Shown piece by piece: positions 1-8,200 of a stretch of 43,454 nucleotides of DNA. The stretch's first letter is position 1, and the number at the start of each line of letters is the position of its first letter. The notes below the pieces were generated by a model, which ran no database searches, was not told the DNA's origin, and worked only from the letters and a program-made list of their open reading frames with translations. Both the position numbers and the translations under genes were made by a program. The DNA is from Lentisphaeria bacterium (GTDB taxonomy: Bacteria; Verrucomicrobiota; Lentisphaeria; Victivallales; Victivallaceae). The stretch covers positions 1 to 43,454 of the forward strand of contig JAFVUZ010000171.1 in NCBI GenBank assembly GCA_017502435.1. The letters are read 5' to 3'.

Positions 1-21
1 ACGCGCCAGCGTAATATCGCA

Positions 22-73
22 CCGGGTCGTACCCGGCGCCGGGGATACAAGGGGGCGGCGTAAGCCCCCTTGT
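22..73. repeat. two short perfect hairpins
   Basis: Two perfect inverted repeats lie back to back. The first has a 6-bp stem (22-27 with 31-36, loop CGT). The second has a 10-bp stem (47-56 with 64-73, loop GGCGTAA). Neither is followed by a T-run on either strand, so they do not look like ordinary intrinsic terminators. They adjoin a dispersed 33-nt repeat at 74-106 and may belong to the same repeated element. The element probably continues left of the window. Confidence 0.5.
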
Positions 74-106
74 AATAAAAAATCAGTCTACGTTTAGTAC
101 ACAGCG
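74..106. repeat. 33-nt dispersed repeat, copy 1
   Basis: This stretch matches 13158-13190 in the same orientation with one mismatch (A at 90 versus G). Both copies lie downstream of a minus-strand gene (the cstA-like gene and the aldo/keto reductase gene). In both, a GGGGCTGTTGCAAAA motif is nearby, at 198-212 on the minus strand and at 13112-13126 on the plus strand. The order and orientation of the two parts differ between the loci, so the copies are rearranged relative to each other. It may be a remnant of an insertion sequence or a REP-like intergenic repeat. Confidence 0.6.
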
Positions 107-161
107 AAAAATTTAAACTCCCGCATAGCAAAATAAACCATTATATTCTGTCTTGATTTAA

Positions 162-212
162 CAATAAAAAATTAAGGGCATCGCAAACTTTTTTAGGTTT
201 TGCAACAGCCCC
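162..212 (-). terminator. intrinsic terminator of the queF-cstA operon
   Basis: Read on the minus strand, an imperfect stem (GGGGCTGTTGCAAA paired with TTTGCGATGCCC) is followed by a T-rich tail at 175-162. It lies 35 nt beyond the stop codon of the cstA-like gene. The stem has an internal bulge. Its left arm shares the GGGGCTGTTGCAAAA motif with the repeat at 13111. Confidence 0.5.
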
Positions 213-246
213 ATTTTTTTGTATGAATAAATTTTTTCAGACAATA

Positions 247-1725
247 TTATTTGTCGTCAGTTGCAGAACATTTACATTTATTTCTGATAATGAGATATGC
301 AACGATGCCTATTGAAATTATTGTACTCAGGACATAGGCAATATTCAAATCAAGACCGAATCCGAGCGGACCGTTTTTGCTTTTATCGGTCCAGAGGATA
401 TAACAGAAAATAATGAATGTCATAAAAACTCCGGGAACAGCCGCAATCCAGAAGAATTTTTTTTCTCTGATAAGCCATACTGTTGCTGCCAACAGAGTCG
501 TTGCGGCAAGAATCTGGTTTGCCCAGGAGAAATAGTTCCAGAGGATATTGAAACTTTTGGCATCCTGATTTGACCAGTACAAAAGACCGAAAACGATCGC
601 AATGAGCGGCAGGCACAGCAGAATACGGTTGCGGAGACTTTTCTGACTGATTTTAAAGGTTTCTGCTACACTCAAACGAAGACTTCTCATCGCTGTATCA
701 CCTGAAGTGATCGCAAGGATAATAACACCGATAACTGTTACTCCGCCGATAATTGAACCGAGGAAGTAGGTGGTAATATCATTGAGTACCAATGCCGGAG
801 CCTTGAGCATATAATGCGGAAAAAGATTGTAAATCGCCATGCCTGCTCCTGCCCAGATCATGCCGATAATACCTTCAAGAACCATCATTCCATAGAAGGA
901 AGAGCGTGCTTCACGTTCAGTTTTCATGGTGCGGGCGATAATCGGCGACTGAGTTGCATGAAATCCGGAAATAATACCGCAGGCAATCGTCACAAAAAGC
1001 ACCGGCAGAATCGGATTATTGTTTGCTTCAGTAAATTTACCCAGTTTGAAAGCCATGCCTTCTGTTAATATTTCAGGTGCTTGAATTCCTTTGATCATCA
1101 GTGCTATAAAAATTGCAAAAGAACTGATGATGAGAATCGCTCCGAAAATCGGGTAGATTGAGCCGATAATCTTGTCAACCGGAAACAATGTTGCAATAAT
1201 GTAATAAATAAAGATAATTGTTACTGCAATCCAGAAAATTGTATTCGGTTCAACATCAATATTTTTTAAAAGAGGCTTGAAAAGTGCAGCAGGAACGTTG
1301 ATGAATACTGCAACAACCAGCAGCAGCAGCAGACTCATGAAGGCATTGAAAAATCTTGCATAATGTTTGCCGAGGTTGTCTTCCACAATTTTCGGCAGAT
1401 TGCAGCCGTTGTTGCGGATGGAAATAATTCCGGCGAGAAAGTCGTGCACTGCACCCCCGATAATATTGCCGATGGGCAGGATAATAAAGACTATCGCACC
1501 GAATTTAATACCCAGAATAACTCCGATCACCGGTCCGATACCGGCAATATTGAGGAGCTGGATCAACATATTTTTCCAATGCGGCAATTCAACAAAATCC
1601 ACGCCGTCATGCATACGGACAGCGGGAGTCGGATTGTCGGTTGGAGCGAGAATTTTTTCAACAAACTTGCCGTAAGTGAAATAACCGACGACAAGTATTA
1701 CCAAACCGAGGAGAAAAAGCAGCAT
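247..1725 (-). CDS. cstA: CstA-family carbon starvation / small-molecule transporter
   Basis: This is a 492-residue, highly hydrophobic inner-membrane protein with about a dozen or more predicted helices. The N-terminus (LLGLVILVVGYFTYGKFVEK) and the segments PHWKNMLIQLLNIAGIGPVIG and FHATQSPIIARTM are characteristic of the CstA family. Known members take up pyruvate or peptides when carbon is limiting. The protein is much shorter than E. coli CstA (about 700 residues) and matches the compact form. A GTG at 1734 could extend it by three residues, but the ATG at 1725 places the weak AAAGAAAG ribosome site at usable spacing. It is the last gene of the queF-argJ-purQ-cstA run and starts 24 nt after purQ. 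The substrate is not determinable. Confidence 0.85.
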   Translation of the reverse strand: MLLFLLGLVILVVGYFTYGKFVEKILAPTDNPTPAVRMHDGVDFVELPHWKNMLIQLLNIAGIGPVIGVILGIKFGAIVFIILPIGNIIGGAVHDFLAGIISIRNNGCNLPKIVEDNLGKHYARFFNAFMSLLLLLVVAVFINVPAALFKPLLKNIDVEPNTIFWIAVTIIFIYYIIATLFPVDKIIGSIYPIFGAILIISSFAIFIALMIKGIQAPEILTEGMAFKLGKFTEANNNPILPVLFVTIACGIISGFHATQSPIIARTMKTEREARSSFYGMMVLEGIIGMIWAGAGMAIYNLFPHYMLKAPALVLNDITTYFLGSIIGGVTVIGVIILAITSGDTAMRSLRLSVAETFKISQKSLRNRILLCLPLIAIVFGLLYWSNQDAKSFNILWNYFSWANQILAATTLLAATVWLIREKKFFWIAAVPGVFMTFIIFCYILWTDKSKNGPLGFGLDLNIAYVLSTIISIGIVAYLIIRNKCKCSATDDK

Positions 1726-1749
1726 TTCAAACACACTTTCTTTGGATTA

Positions 1750-2556
1750 TTAAAGATTTGCTTCAATGTAATCGATTGCATTTCTGAAGAATACGACACC
1801 TTCACCTTCTGCGGGCAGCGGGCCGTTGATTTTGTCGGCGGTCCAACTCGGAGAGTTGAAGGGGGACAAAAATGCTTCAGGATGCGGCATCAGGCCGAAA
1901 ATACGGCCGGTTTCGTCACAGATACCGGCAATTGAATTGAGTGAGCCGTTGGGATTGGCGGGAAATTCAGTTGCAGGTTTACCGTCAGCATCGACATAGC
2001 GAACAGCGACGAGATTTTTTGCTTCGATTTCGGCGAGGATTTCCGGAGTTGCAACAAATTTGCCTTCGCCGTGACGCAGAGGCAGACGGACTTTGTCAAT
2101 GCCTTTGGTAAAGATGCAGGGGCTTGCGGATTCGGCTTTGAGGACGCACCAGTCATCACGGAAAAGTCCGCTGTCATTGTGTGCCAATGCACATTCCTGT
2201 TCAAAATAGTTGCCGTTGAGGGCGGGAACAAGTCCGAGACGGGTCAAAGTCTGGAAACCGTTGCAGATGCCGATGATAAGTTTGCCGTCGGCAATGAATT
2301 TTTCCAGCTGATCTTTGAGATTGAATTTGACACGGTTGGCAAAAACAGTACCGGAACCGAGATGGTCGCCGAAACTGAAGCCGCCGATAAATGTCAGCAT
2401 CTGATATTCGTCGAGAGTTTTTGTGCCGTTCAAAAGATCGGTAAGATGTACCAATTCAGCCTGGGCACCGACAAGGCGGCAGGCGGCGGCAGTTTCTTTT
2501 TCGCAGTTGAGACCGAATCCGGTAATGACCAGAACCTTGATTTCATTTCTTTTCAT
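1750..2556 (-). CDS. purQ: phosphoribosylformylglycinamidine synthase, glutaminase subunit PurQ
   Basis: This is a class I glutamine amidotransferase of 268 residues. It supplies ammonia for converting FGAR to FGAM, the fourth step of purine synthesis. The nucleophile elbow GICNGFQ contains Cys98. The catalytic His225 and Glu227 lie in GLMPHPEAF. The N-terminus VLVITGFGLNCEKETAAA is the usual start of the family. The protein is longer than Bacillus PurQ (about 227) and matches the roughly 260-270-residue form. No PurL or PurS gene lies in the window, so the partner must be encoded elsewhere. It lies 52 nt after argJ and is probably cotranscribed. Confidence 0.92.
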   Translation of the reverse strand: MKRNEIKVLVITGFGLNCEKETAAACRLVGAQAELVHLTDLLNGTKTLDEYQMLTFIGGFSFGDHLGSGTVFANRVKFNLKDQLEKFIADGKLIIGICNGFQTLTRLGLVPALNGNYFEQECALAHNDSGLFRDDWCVLKAESASPCIFTKGIDKVRLPLRHGEGKFVATPEILAEIEAKNLVAVRYVDADGKPATEFPANPNGSLNSIAGICDETGRIFGLMPHPEAFLSPFNSPSWTADKINGPLPAEGEGVVFFRNAIDYIEANL

Positions 2557-2608
2557 AATAAAATTTCCTGTATGTTAAGTTTTTATAAAATTCTGTAATT
2601 TCGGGGCA

Positions 2609-3838
2609 TCAAGTATGATAGTCAGCATTGATTTTGACATATTCATAGGAGACATCGCTGGTCCAGACCCAGTAATCTGCATCACCTGCATTCATATCGC
2701 AGAGAATGGTAAATTCACGCTGATGCATGACACCTGCAAGGTCTTCCTCCGGAGTTCCTGCATCTCCGCCGTCGCGGACAACCGGGATTCCGTCGTAGAA
2801 AATATTTACAAGATCGGGATCAAAATCGACTTTTGCATAACCGAGAGCAGCAACAACGCGTCCCCAGTTGGGGTCACAGCCGAACCATGCGGTTTTGCAG
2901 AGCAGGGAATTTGCGACTGCTTCGGCAAGTTTTTTGGCATCGTCGTAATTTTTTGCATTGGCAATTTTGATTTCGATGAATTTTGTTGCACCTTCACCGT
3001 CCATAACCATTTTGCGGGCAAGAGCTTGCATTACTTCGAGCACTGCATTGGCAAAAATTTCAAAAGATTCTGTTCCGTAAGCGATTTTGACACCGCTTGC
3101 TCCGTTGGCGAGCAGGATTGTGGTATCATTGGTACTCATATCGCCGTCAATGGTGATACGGTTGAATGAACTTTCGATTCCTTTATTCATAACTTTCTGT
3201 AAATCAGCATTTTGAACATCTGCGTCAGTGGTAATGTAGCAAAGCATGGTGGCATGGAGGACTTTCATGGCGGGATCGATCATGCCTGCACCTTTGGTCA
3301 TGGCACCGATACGGACTTTGCCTTCGGGGAGTTCAAGTTCAAGAGCGACACTTTTGTTGACGGTATCGGTGGTCATAATGGCTTTTGATGCATCGATGCC
3401 GCCTTTGTCAGAGAGTGCAGCAGCAGAAAGAGTTACGCCTTTTCGGACAACTTCCATAGGCATTTGCACGCCGATACGGCCGGTACTTGATACGAGAACT
3501 GAATCTGCAGAAATATTGAGGGCTTCTGCAACCATTTCACAAGTTTTGCGTGCATTTGCCATACCGTTTTCGCCGGTACAGGCGTTGGCATTGCCGCTGT
3601 TGATGAAGCAGGCGTGGATCGGGGTATGTTTGGCAAGCTGTTCCTGACAGACACGGACGGGAGCGGCGGCAAAAACGCATGAAGTGAAAGCACCTGCTGC
3701 ATTGCAGGGCAATTCAGAATAAATCATTGCACAGTCAGCGGCACCGCTTTTTTTGAAACCGGCAGTTACTCCGGCGGCTTTGAAGCCGGCGGGTGAACTT
3801 ACAGAGCCGTCTTCAATCCAGAAAAATTTGTTATTCAT
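2609..3838 (-). CDS. argJ: bifunctional ornithine acetyltransferase / N-acetylglutamate synthase ArgJ
   Basis: This 409-residue protein transfers the acetyl group from N-acetylornithine to glutamate in the cyclic arginine pathway. The self-cleavage site is intact: Ala196-Thr197 in HATMLC, where Thr197 becomes the N-terminal nucleophile of the beta chain. Other family blocks are SGNANACTGENG, STGRIG, MTKGAGMI and TIDGDMSTNDT. The length is normal. The ATG overlaps the end of queF by 8 nt (ATGAATAA), which implies translational coupling. Whether it also uses acetyl-CoA cannot be read from the sequence. No other arginine genes are present. Confidence 0.93.
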   Translation of the reverse strand: MNNKFFWIEDGSVSSPAGFKAAGVTAGFKKSGAADCAMIYSELPCNAAGAFTSCVFAAAPVRVCQEQLAKHTPIHACFINSGNANACTGENGMANARKTCEMVAEALNISADSVLVSSTGRIGVQMPMEVVRKGVTLSAAALSDKGGIDASKAIMTTDTVNKSVALELELPEGKVRIGAMTKGAGMIDPAMKVLHATMLCYITTDADVQNADLQKVMNKGIESSFNRITIDGDMSTNDTTILLANGASGVKIAYGTESFEIFANAVLEVMQALARKMVMDGEGATKFIEIKIANAKNYDDAKKLAEAVANSLLCKTAWFGCDPNWGRVVAALGYAKVDFDPDLVNIFYDGIPVVRDGGDAGTPEEDLAGVMHQREFTILCDMNAGDADYWVWTSDVSYEYVKINADYHT

Positions 3839-4259
3839 CTATCTTTCCTCCGAAAGTTGCTTTAACGTTGATCGCAATACCGCCGCGGGGTCTGAAAAGC
3901 CCGGTGACTTCGGCTTTGCGGGGGGAACACTCTTTGACGACAGCATCAAGGATGTGATTTACTGATTCTTCATGAAATGTATTGGTGTTACGGAATGAGT
4001 AGAGAAAAAGTTTGAGAGATTTGCTTTCAATACATTTCTTGTCCGGGATGTAACGGATGATTATGTGACCGAAATCAGGTTGACCGGTGACGGGACACAG
4101 ACTGGTATATTCCGGACAGTCAAAAGTAATTACATAATCTCTGTCCGGGAATTTATTCTGAAAACTCTCAAGATGGGCTTCATCGGGAGATTTGGGATAA
4201 TTATGCTCTGAATGTTTGAGCAATGTCAGATCCTTGAATCTTGATGTATCATTTTGCAT
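3831..4259 (-). CDS. queF: NADPH-dependent preQ0 reductase QueF (short type)
   Basis: This 142-residue enzyme reduces the nitrile of 7-cyano-7-deazaguanine to preQ1 for queuosine tRNA modification. It is the unimodular, Bacillus-like form. The catalytic Cys55 and Asp62 lie in EYTSLCPVTGQPDFG, and the NADPH/substrate motif ESKSLKLFLYSFR follows. The ribosome site is GGAAAGG, about 8 nt before the ATG. It is the first gene of the minus-strand operon and diverges from the small exported protein gene. I saw no preQ1 riboswitch in the 178-nt upstream region. Confidence 0.93.
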   Translation of the reverse strand: MQNDTSRFKDLTLLKHSEHNYPKSPDEAHLESFQNKFPDRDYVITFDCPEYTSLCPVTGQPDFGHIIIRYIPDKKCIESKSLKLFLYSFRNTNTFHEESVNHILDAVVKECSPRKAEVTGLFRPRGGIAINVKATFGGKIDE

Positions 4260-4352
4260 AAAAAATACCTTTCCAAAAATAGAATAAATAATTGCACTTT
4301 ACATACTGTACCCCGAAAAGTAACAAAAATCAAAAATATTTTCAAAAAAATC

Positions 4353-4381
4353 TTGCTTTTTTACAATAATGTGATTATATT
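4353..4381 (+). promoter_or_regulatory. sigma-70 type promoter for the exported small protein
   Basis: A TTGCTT box at 4353-4358 and TATATT at 4376-4381 are separated by 17 bp. Transcription would start about 50 nt before the ATG at 4438. The flanks are AT-rich. The promoter is read by eye from consensus. Confidence 0.55.
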
Positions 4382-4437
4382 TGTATTGTGTAATTTTATT
4401 TGAAGAGTTTTTATTAACAAAAAAAGGATAAAAAATA

Positions 4438-4854
4438 ATGCGATTCAAACAAATTTTGGCAGGACTGCTTCTTTGCAGTGTTCTTTTCAGTGCACCCGCA
4501 CTTCAGGCCGGTAATCCTATTGAGAAACTCGGCAGAGGCGTTGCAAACATCGCTTTCGGTCCGTGCGAACTGTTGATCCGTCCGGTCGATACCGCTCAGG
4601 AACAGGGGAATGTTGCAGGTATCACTGCCGGTGTTTTCTATGGTGTTTTCTTTACAGTAGCACGCGTAGTCGTTGGTGTTGCGGATGTTGTGACTTTTCT
4701 GATTCCTCTTCCCGGCTGCACTGACAACAAATATGACACCGGATGGGGGTATGGTCCGATGGCATTCAAAGACAGCCCGTGGGTGTTTGATGCTGAACAT
4801 AACTGGGGCAATTTCTTCTACGATTCAGAAGATATGGTGACAGACAGATACTGA
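4438..4854 (+). CDS. exported small protein, TIGR04073-like (exosortase-system associated)
   Basis: This 138-residue protein has a clear Sec signal peptide: positive start MRFK, hydrophobic core to about residue 20, and likely cleavage after LQA at about residue 24. The mature part begins GNPIEKLGRGVANIAFGPCELLIRP. It continues with a glycine- and valine-rich amphipathic stretch and ends with an aromatic-rich tail (GWGYGPMAFKDSPWVFD). This layout matches the TIGR04073 family of small proteins reported in Verrucomicrobia and Lentisphaerae genomes that carry exosortase systems. The function is unknown; the protein is probably periplasmic or membrane-associated. The ribosome site is AAAGGA. It has its own promoter and terminator, so it is likely monocistronic. 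The family assignment is from memory of the pattern. Confidence 0.65.
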   Translation: MRFKQILAGLLLCSVLFSAPALQAGNPIEKLGRGVANIAFGPCELLIRPVDTAQEQGNVAGITAGVFYGVFFTVARVVVGVADVVTFLIPLPGCTDNKYDTGWGYGPMAFKDSPWVFDAEHNWGNFFYDSEDMVTDRY

Positions 4855-4873
4855 TATGTCCCGTTGAAAATTC

Positions 4874-4912
4874 AACCGTGCAGTGCTGTAAATGACATTG
4901 CACGGTTTTGTT
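4874..4912 (+). terminator. intrinsic terminator after the small exported protein
   Basis: A 9-bp perfect stem pairs AACCGTGCA (4874-4882) with TGCACGGTT (4899-4907) and is followed by TTGTTTTG. It lies about 20 nt after the stop codon and before ychF, so ychF probably has separate or read-through expression. Confidence 0.75.
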
Positions 4913-4946
4913 TTGCTAACTGTTTTATTACAAAGGATTTCTGACT

Positions 4947-6047
4947 ATGAGTTTTTCATGTGGTTTCGTAGGTTTGCCGAATGTCGGCAAATCAACTCTT
5001 TTTAATGCTCTCTGCAAAGGCGGAGCAGAAGCTGCCAACTTTCCGTTCTGTACTATTGAACCTAATACCGGTATCGTTGCTGTTCCTGATGAACGCCTGA
5101 AGGTGCTTGCTGAACTTGAAAAGTCCGGCAGAATTGTTCCTTCATCGTTGAAATTCATTGATATTGCGGGACTTGTGAAAGGTGCAAGCGAAGGGCAGGG
5201 GCTCGGTAATCAGTTTTTGGGGCATATCCGCAATGTTGATGCTGTGGCTCATGTCGTACGCGTTTTTAAAGATCCCGATGTCGTTCATGTTGAAGGAACT
5301 ATAAATCCCGTCAACGACTTGGAAGTCATTATGACTGAGTTGATGCTCGCAGACTTGGATATGCTGGAGAAACGCCTTGAAAAGAGCAAAAAGTCTGCCC
5401 GCTGTGTTGATCCTGAAGTGAAATTTGAAACTGATCTGATAAAAGGCTTTATTGAAAATCTTTCCAATGGCCGGTTGCCTGAATTTGACCGTGAAGACCC
5501 GAAAGTTATGGAAAAAGTCAAATCTTACGGTCTGATTTCAACCATGCCTTCTTTTATCTGTGCCAACTGTGATGAAGAAACTTTCAAAAATTTCTCCTCC
5601 AATCCGGAGGCTCAGAAACTTTGCGAATATGCTGCAACTCATGGACTTGAGGTTGTTCCTGTCTGTGCAAAACTTGAAGAAGAATTAAGCCAGCTCGACG
5701 AAGAGGAATGTGCTATGTTTATGGAAGAACTCGGTATTAAAGAAACCGGTCTTACCAAAGTCATCCGTACCGGATACAGATTGCTCAATTATATTACTTT
5801 CTTTACCGCAGGCCCCATGGAATCAAAGGCATGGACTGTAGAAAAAGGAACTCCTGCACCTCAGGCTGCAGGCAAAATTCATACCGATTTGTGCCGCGGT
5901 TTTATCCGTATGGAAACCGTTTCATATGACGATATGGTTGCCAACGGCGGTTGGAATAAAGCCAAAGAAGCCGGAAAACTCCGTATAGAAGGAAAAGAAT
6001 ATATCATGCAGGACGGTGACGTTATTCACGTGCGTTTTTCTGTCTGA
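4947..6047 (+). CDS. ychF: ribosome-associated Obg-like GTPase/ATPase YchF
   Basis: This 366-residue cytosolic P-loop NTPase has the usual YchF length. G1 is GLPNVGKST (9-17). The G3-type segment DIAGLVKGASEGQGLG follows, then the coiled-coil region, and a C-terminal TGS domain ends in KEYIMQDGDVIHVRFSV. Family members bind ATP in preference to GTP and associate with ribosomes and translation stress responses. The ribosome site AAAGGA (4932-4937) is well spaced from the ATG. It is a housekeeping gene with codon and base use unlike the AT-rich island that begins just downstream. Confidence 0.95.
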   Translation: MSFSCGFVGLPNVGKSTLFNALCKGGAEAANFPFCTIEPNTGIVAVPDERLKVLAELEKSGRIVPSSLKFIDIAGLVKGASEGQGLGNQFLGHIRNVDAVAHVVRVFKDPDVVHVEGTINPVNDLEVIMTELMLADLDMLEKRLEKSKKSARCVDPEVKFETDLIKGFIENLSNGRLPEFDREDPKVMEKVKSYGLISTMPSFICANCDEETFKNFSSNPEAQKLCEYAATHGLEVVPVCAKLEEELSQLDEEECAMFMEELGIKETGLTKVIRTGYRLLNYITFFTAGPMESKAWTVEKGTPAPQAAGKIHTDLCRGFIRMETVSYDDMVANGGWNKAKEAGKLRIEGKEYIMQDGDVIHVRFSV

Positions 6048-6060
6048 TTTATTTAGTTTC

Positions 6061-6088
6061 TTGTTATTGTCCGAAATTTTGTGAAAAT
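6061..6088. repeat. 28-nt direct repeat, left boundary of the glycan island
   Basis: This stretch is identical in sequence and orientation to 12737-12764. The core from 6064 is also the terminal inverted repeat of the MITE-like element at 12740-13092. Here it stands alone, 13 nt after the ychF stop. The two copies bracket the whole AT-rich glycan operon, as expected if the island was mobilised or inserted by recombination between repeat copies. Confidence 0.7.
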
Positions 6089-6158
6089 GTCATACAAGTT
6101 AAGTGTCTTTTTTTTATGTTTGTTAAAAAAATATTTTTACAGGGATCCGGCATAATAT

Positions 6159-7055
6159 TTAATTGGTTTTGATAATTTTATCTTCGGGGATATTCAATTC
6201 AGAATATTTTTCTGCATAACTGCGAGTATACATATCTGAAAAAATACCTTTCAGTCCTACGGGGTTGATAGAGATTATTTCTGTTTCAGGATAGTGAATG
6301 GCGGCAAATTCTTTAAATATCTTGTACCCTTTGAGCATTTTTTTATCAAGATATCTGCATACTCCATCTGCATTAAAAAAATTCCCGGTTTGTGCCGTAT
6401 CCAATCCTACTAAGTAAATTTTATCAGGGTAAGTATATAAGGCAAATTGTAATGCGGCAAACGATATAGAATAAAAATCTGCAAGCGGATATGTCGAAAT
6501 ATCGGTATGTAATTCATCTTCAAATTTTCTGAGATTTGGAAACCCGTGTCTTTTGGCAGCGTAATATCTGTAAATTTTGTATTGTTCGGCATGTTTTATT
6601 TCAGGAAAATTTTTTTTGATATCCGGATGTAAAAATTTTCCTATGAATTTTATATATTTTTTGTTTTTTATGATATCGATATATCCCGGACAGGTTTCTT
6701 GCAGTTCCCCGTCGAAAGCAAAACTGTATTTAAAATTAATATTATCCAATAAAATAGCTTTATTCAATGCTATGTTTATATAATCTGCTTCATTATTGTA
6801 AAATTGTACTGTAGGACCGCATCCGATAATTGTTACATTTTGATCAATGTTGCAATGTTTGAAAGGCGGAAATACTTTTGAATGAAGTTTTGATACCTCT
6901 ATTGCGGAATAAATTTCCCTTGCGGCACAATCGGAGATGCGTGCTGATCTTTTGCTGTGTTTTCTTATTCGGATTTTTATCCCTAAAATATAAATAATTT
7001 TATGGATTGTATCTTCCTCAATAAAAAATATTTTTTTTAATATATTTCTTTTCAT
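6159..7055 (-). CDS. putative glycosyltransferase, GT42/DUF115-like Rossmann fold
   Basis: The protein has 298 residues. The N-terminal part carries a motif common in LPS and capsule enzymes (IHKIIYILGIKIRIRK, about 17-32), probably a membrane-contact tail. Then comes a Rossmann-like start, NVTIIGCGPTV (73-83), resembling the GxGPS segment of GT42 sialyltransferases and of DUF115/motility accessory factor proteins. The segments YSFAFDGELQ and KIYLVGLDTAQTGNFF (near 220-236) also fit that fold. It is the last gene of the sialic-acid-type operon, with ribosome site GAGGAAAG directly ahead. I infer transfer of an activated sugar, possibly the CMP-nonulosonate made by this operon, but cannot assign donor or acceptor. 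An alternative is a DUF115 protein of another role. Confidence 0.5.
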   Translation of the reverse strand: MKRNILKKIFFIEEDTIHKIIYILGIKIRIRKHSKRSARISDCAAREIYSAIEVSKLHSKVFPPFKHCNIDQNVTIIGCGPTVQFYNNEADYINIALNKAILLDNINFKYSFAFDGELQETCPGYIDIIKNKKYIKFIGKFLHPDIKKNFPEIKHAEQYKIYRYYAAKRHGFPNLRKFEDELHTDISTYPLADFYSISFAALQFALYTYPDKIYLVGLDTAQTGNFFNADGVCRYLDKKMLKGYKIFKEFAAIHYPETEIISINPVGLKGIFSDMYTRSYAEKYSELNIPEDKIIKTN

Positions 7056-7068
7056 ACTTTCCTCGTAA

Positions 7069-7533
7069 CTATTTTAGTAAAAATTCAATAAATTCTCTAA
7101 CAGCACCGTTTCCACCTTTATGTTTAAGTTTTTTTATACCCTTAATATTTTTGACTTTTTTGACAGCGTTCTCAGGGCAAGCTTTGTATTTTACAGCATT
7201 CAAAAGCTCAATGTCATTAATATCATCGCCAATATATGCAACATCTTGCAGAGAAATATTTAATTCTGAGCATATATTTTTAACAAAACCTAGTTTATCC
7301 CAATTACCCATAGAAAGATAGTCAACTTTGAGCTTGTCTGCGCGTTTTTTAACAATTGCAGTATTTTCAGAAGTGATTATTGCAGTTTTAATCCCCGCAT
7401 CACGAAGAATTTTAAAACCCATTCCGTCTTGGAAATTAAATTTTTTCAATTCAATACCGTTTTCTGCATAATACATACAGCCATCTGTCATTGTTCCATC
7501 TACGTCTGTAGCAAAAAGTTTTATTTTAGCCAT
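7069..7533 (-). CDS. KdsC-like HAD phosphatase of the nonulosonate pathway
   Basis: This 154-residue cap-less HAD-family phosphatase resembles KDO-8-phosphate phosphatase. The nucleophile motif is ATDVDGTMTDG with Asp10 and Asp12. Motif II is TSEN, a Lys follows in KKRADKL, and motif IV is GDDINDIELL. KdsC relatives in nonulosonate clusters remove the phosphate from a 9-phosphate product; the Bacteroides KDN-9-phosphate phosphatase is the precedent. It overlaps the neuA-like gene by 8 nt (ATGGCTAA) and sits between it and a putative glycosyltransferase gene. I therefore infer a role in making the CMP-activated acid rather than KDO. A plain KDO-8-P phosphatase remains possible. Confidence 0.75.
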   Translation of the reverse strand: MAKIKLFATDVDGTMTDGCMYYAENGIELKKFNFQDGMGFKILRDAGIKTAIITSENTAIVKKRADKLKVDYLSMGNWDKLGFVKNICSELNISLQDVAYIGDDINDIELLNAVKYKACPENAVKKVKNIKGIKKLKHKGGNGAVREFIEFLLK

Positions 7534-8200
7534 CTTTATGTTTCTCCATTAATTTTTCAATTAAAAGGAAATCGTCAGGTTCGTCAATTTCAACGGATGT
7601 ATATTCCGGCATTTCATAAACCGATATTTTTCCTGATAAGCGATTATTGTCTCTAATAATATTTGAAACAGAATTTATATAGCAAGCACCATTTTCCATC
7701 ATTAAACCGTCAAAATCTTGTCTTCTTGGTCTGTTTTTATAGTCATAATTCAAAGCTTCGCCTTTTTCTGTCCAGAAAAACCTTTTTGTTCTAACACAAG
7801 ATAATGCAGAGTCTGCATTATCATTAACATATTTTTCATACATTTCATCAATATGTTTAGCTTTTAGTAAAGGAGAAGTTGCTTGAATTAAAAAGAATTT
7901 ATCATCATCATTTAACCCTGATTTTTTTATATATTCAAGCATAACACTCTCAGTAGAAGATGCATCCTGAGCGTTTTCTGAATCTCTATCATAGACTTGA
8001 ACTTTGGGTAAGTCAAAGTTTTTGACAACTTGTTTAATATTTTCATTGTCAGTAGCAATAATAACTTTATCAATACAATTTGCATCATTAGCAGCTTTTG
8101 CTGTCCAATAAACAAGAGGTTTTCCTGATAAAATTTTTATATTTTTAAGAGGTATTGATTTGCTTCCGCCTCTAACCGGTATAAATGCGATGTTAGTCAT
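7526..8200 (-). CDS. neuA: CMP-nonulosonate (N-acylneuraminate) cytidylyltransferase, NeuA-like
   Basis: This 224-residue protein activates a sialic-acid-type sugar with CTP. The nucleotide-binding start IPVRGGSKSIPLKNIK (7-22) is the NeuA/KdsB-type signature. QATSPL and ENGACYI are further family blocks. The length fits the single-domain cytidylyltransferase. The gene overlaps the upstream one by ATGA, so expression is coupled. With NeuB-like, KdsC-like and GT29-like neighbours, the product is probably CMP-Neu5Ac, CMP-KDN or a derivative. Legionaminate is not excluded, since the substrate cannot be read from the motif. Confidence 0.85.
   Translation of the reverse strand: MTNIAFIPVRGGSKSIPLKNIKILSGKPLVYWTAKAANDANCIDKVIIATDNENIKQVVKNFDLPKVQVYDRDSENAQDASSTESVMLEYIKKSGLNDDDKFFLIQATSPLLKAKHIDEMYEKYVNDNADSALSCVRTKRFFWTEKGEALNYDYKNRPRRQDFDGLMMENGACYINSVSNIIRDNNRLSGKISVYEMPEYTSVEIDEPDDFLLIEKLMEKHKDG

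Noticed and set aside
230-242. TTTTTCAGACAATA, similar to the MITE-like inverted end
   Set aside because: Only about 12 bases match and the region is AT-rich, so chance is a sufficient explanation.
1363-1935. 190-codon plus-strand frame across the cstA and purQ genes
   Set aside because: It is antisense to two clear genes, crosses their junction and resembles no protein. It is a shadow frame.
4260-4352. possible preQ1 riboswitch ahead of queF
   Set aside because: The short hairpin-plus-A-rich pseudoknot layout of known preQ1 classes was not found in the leader.
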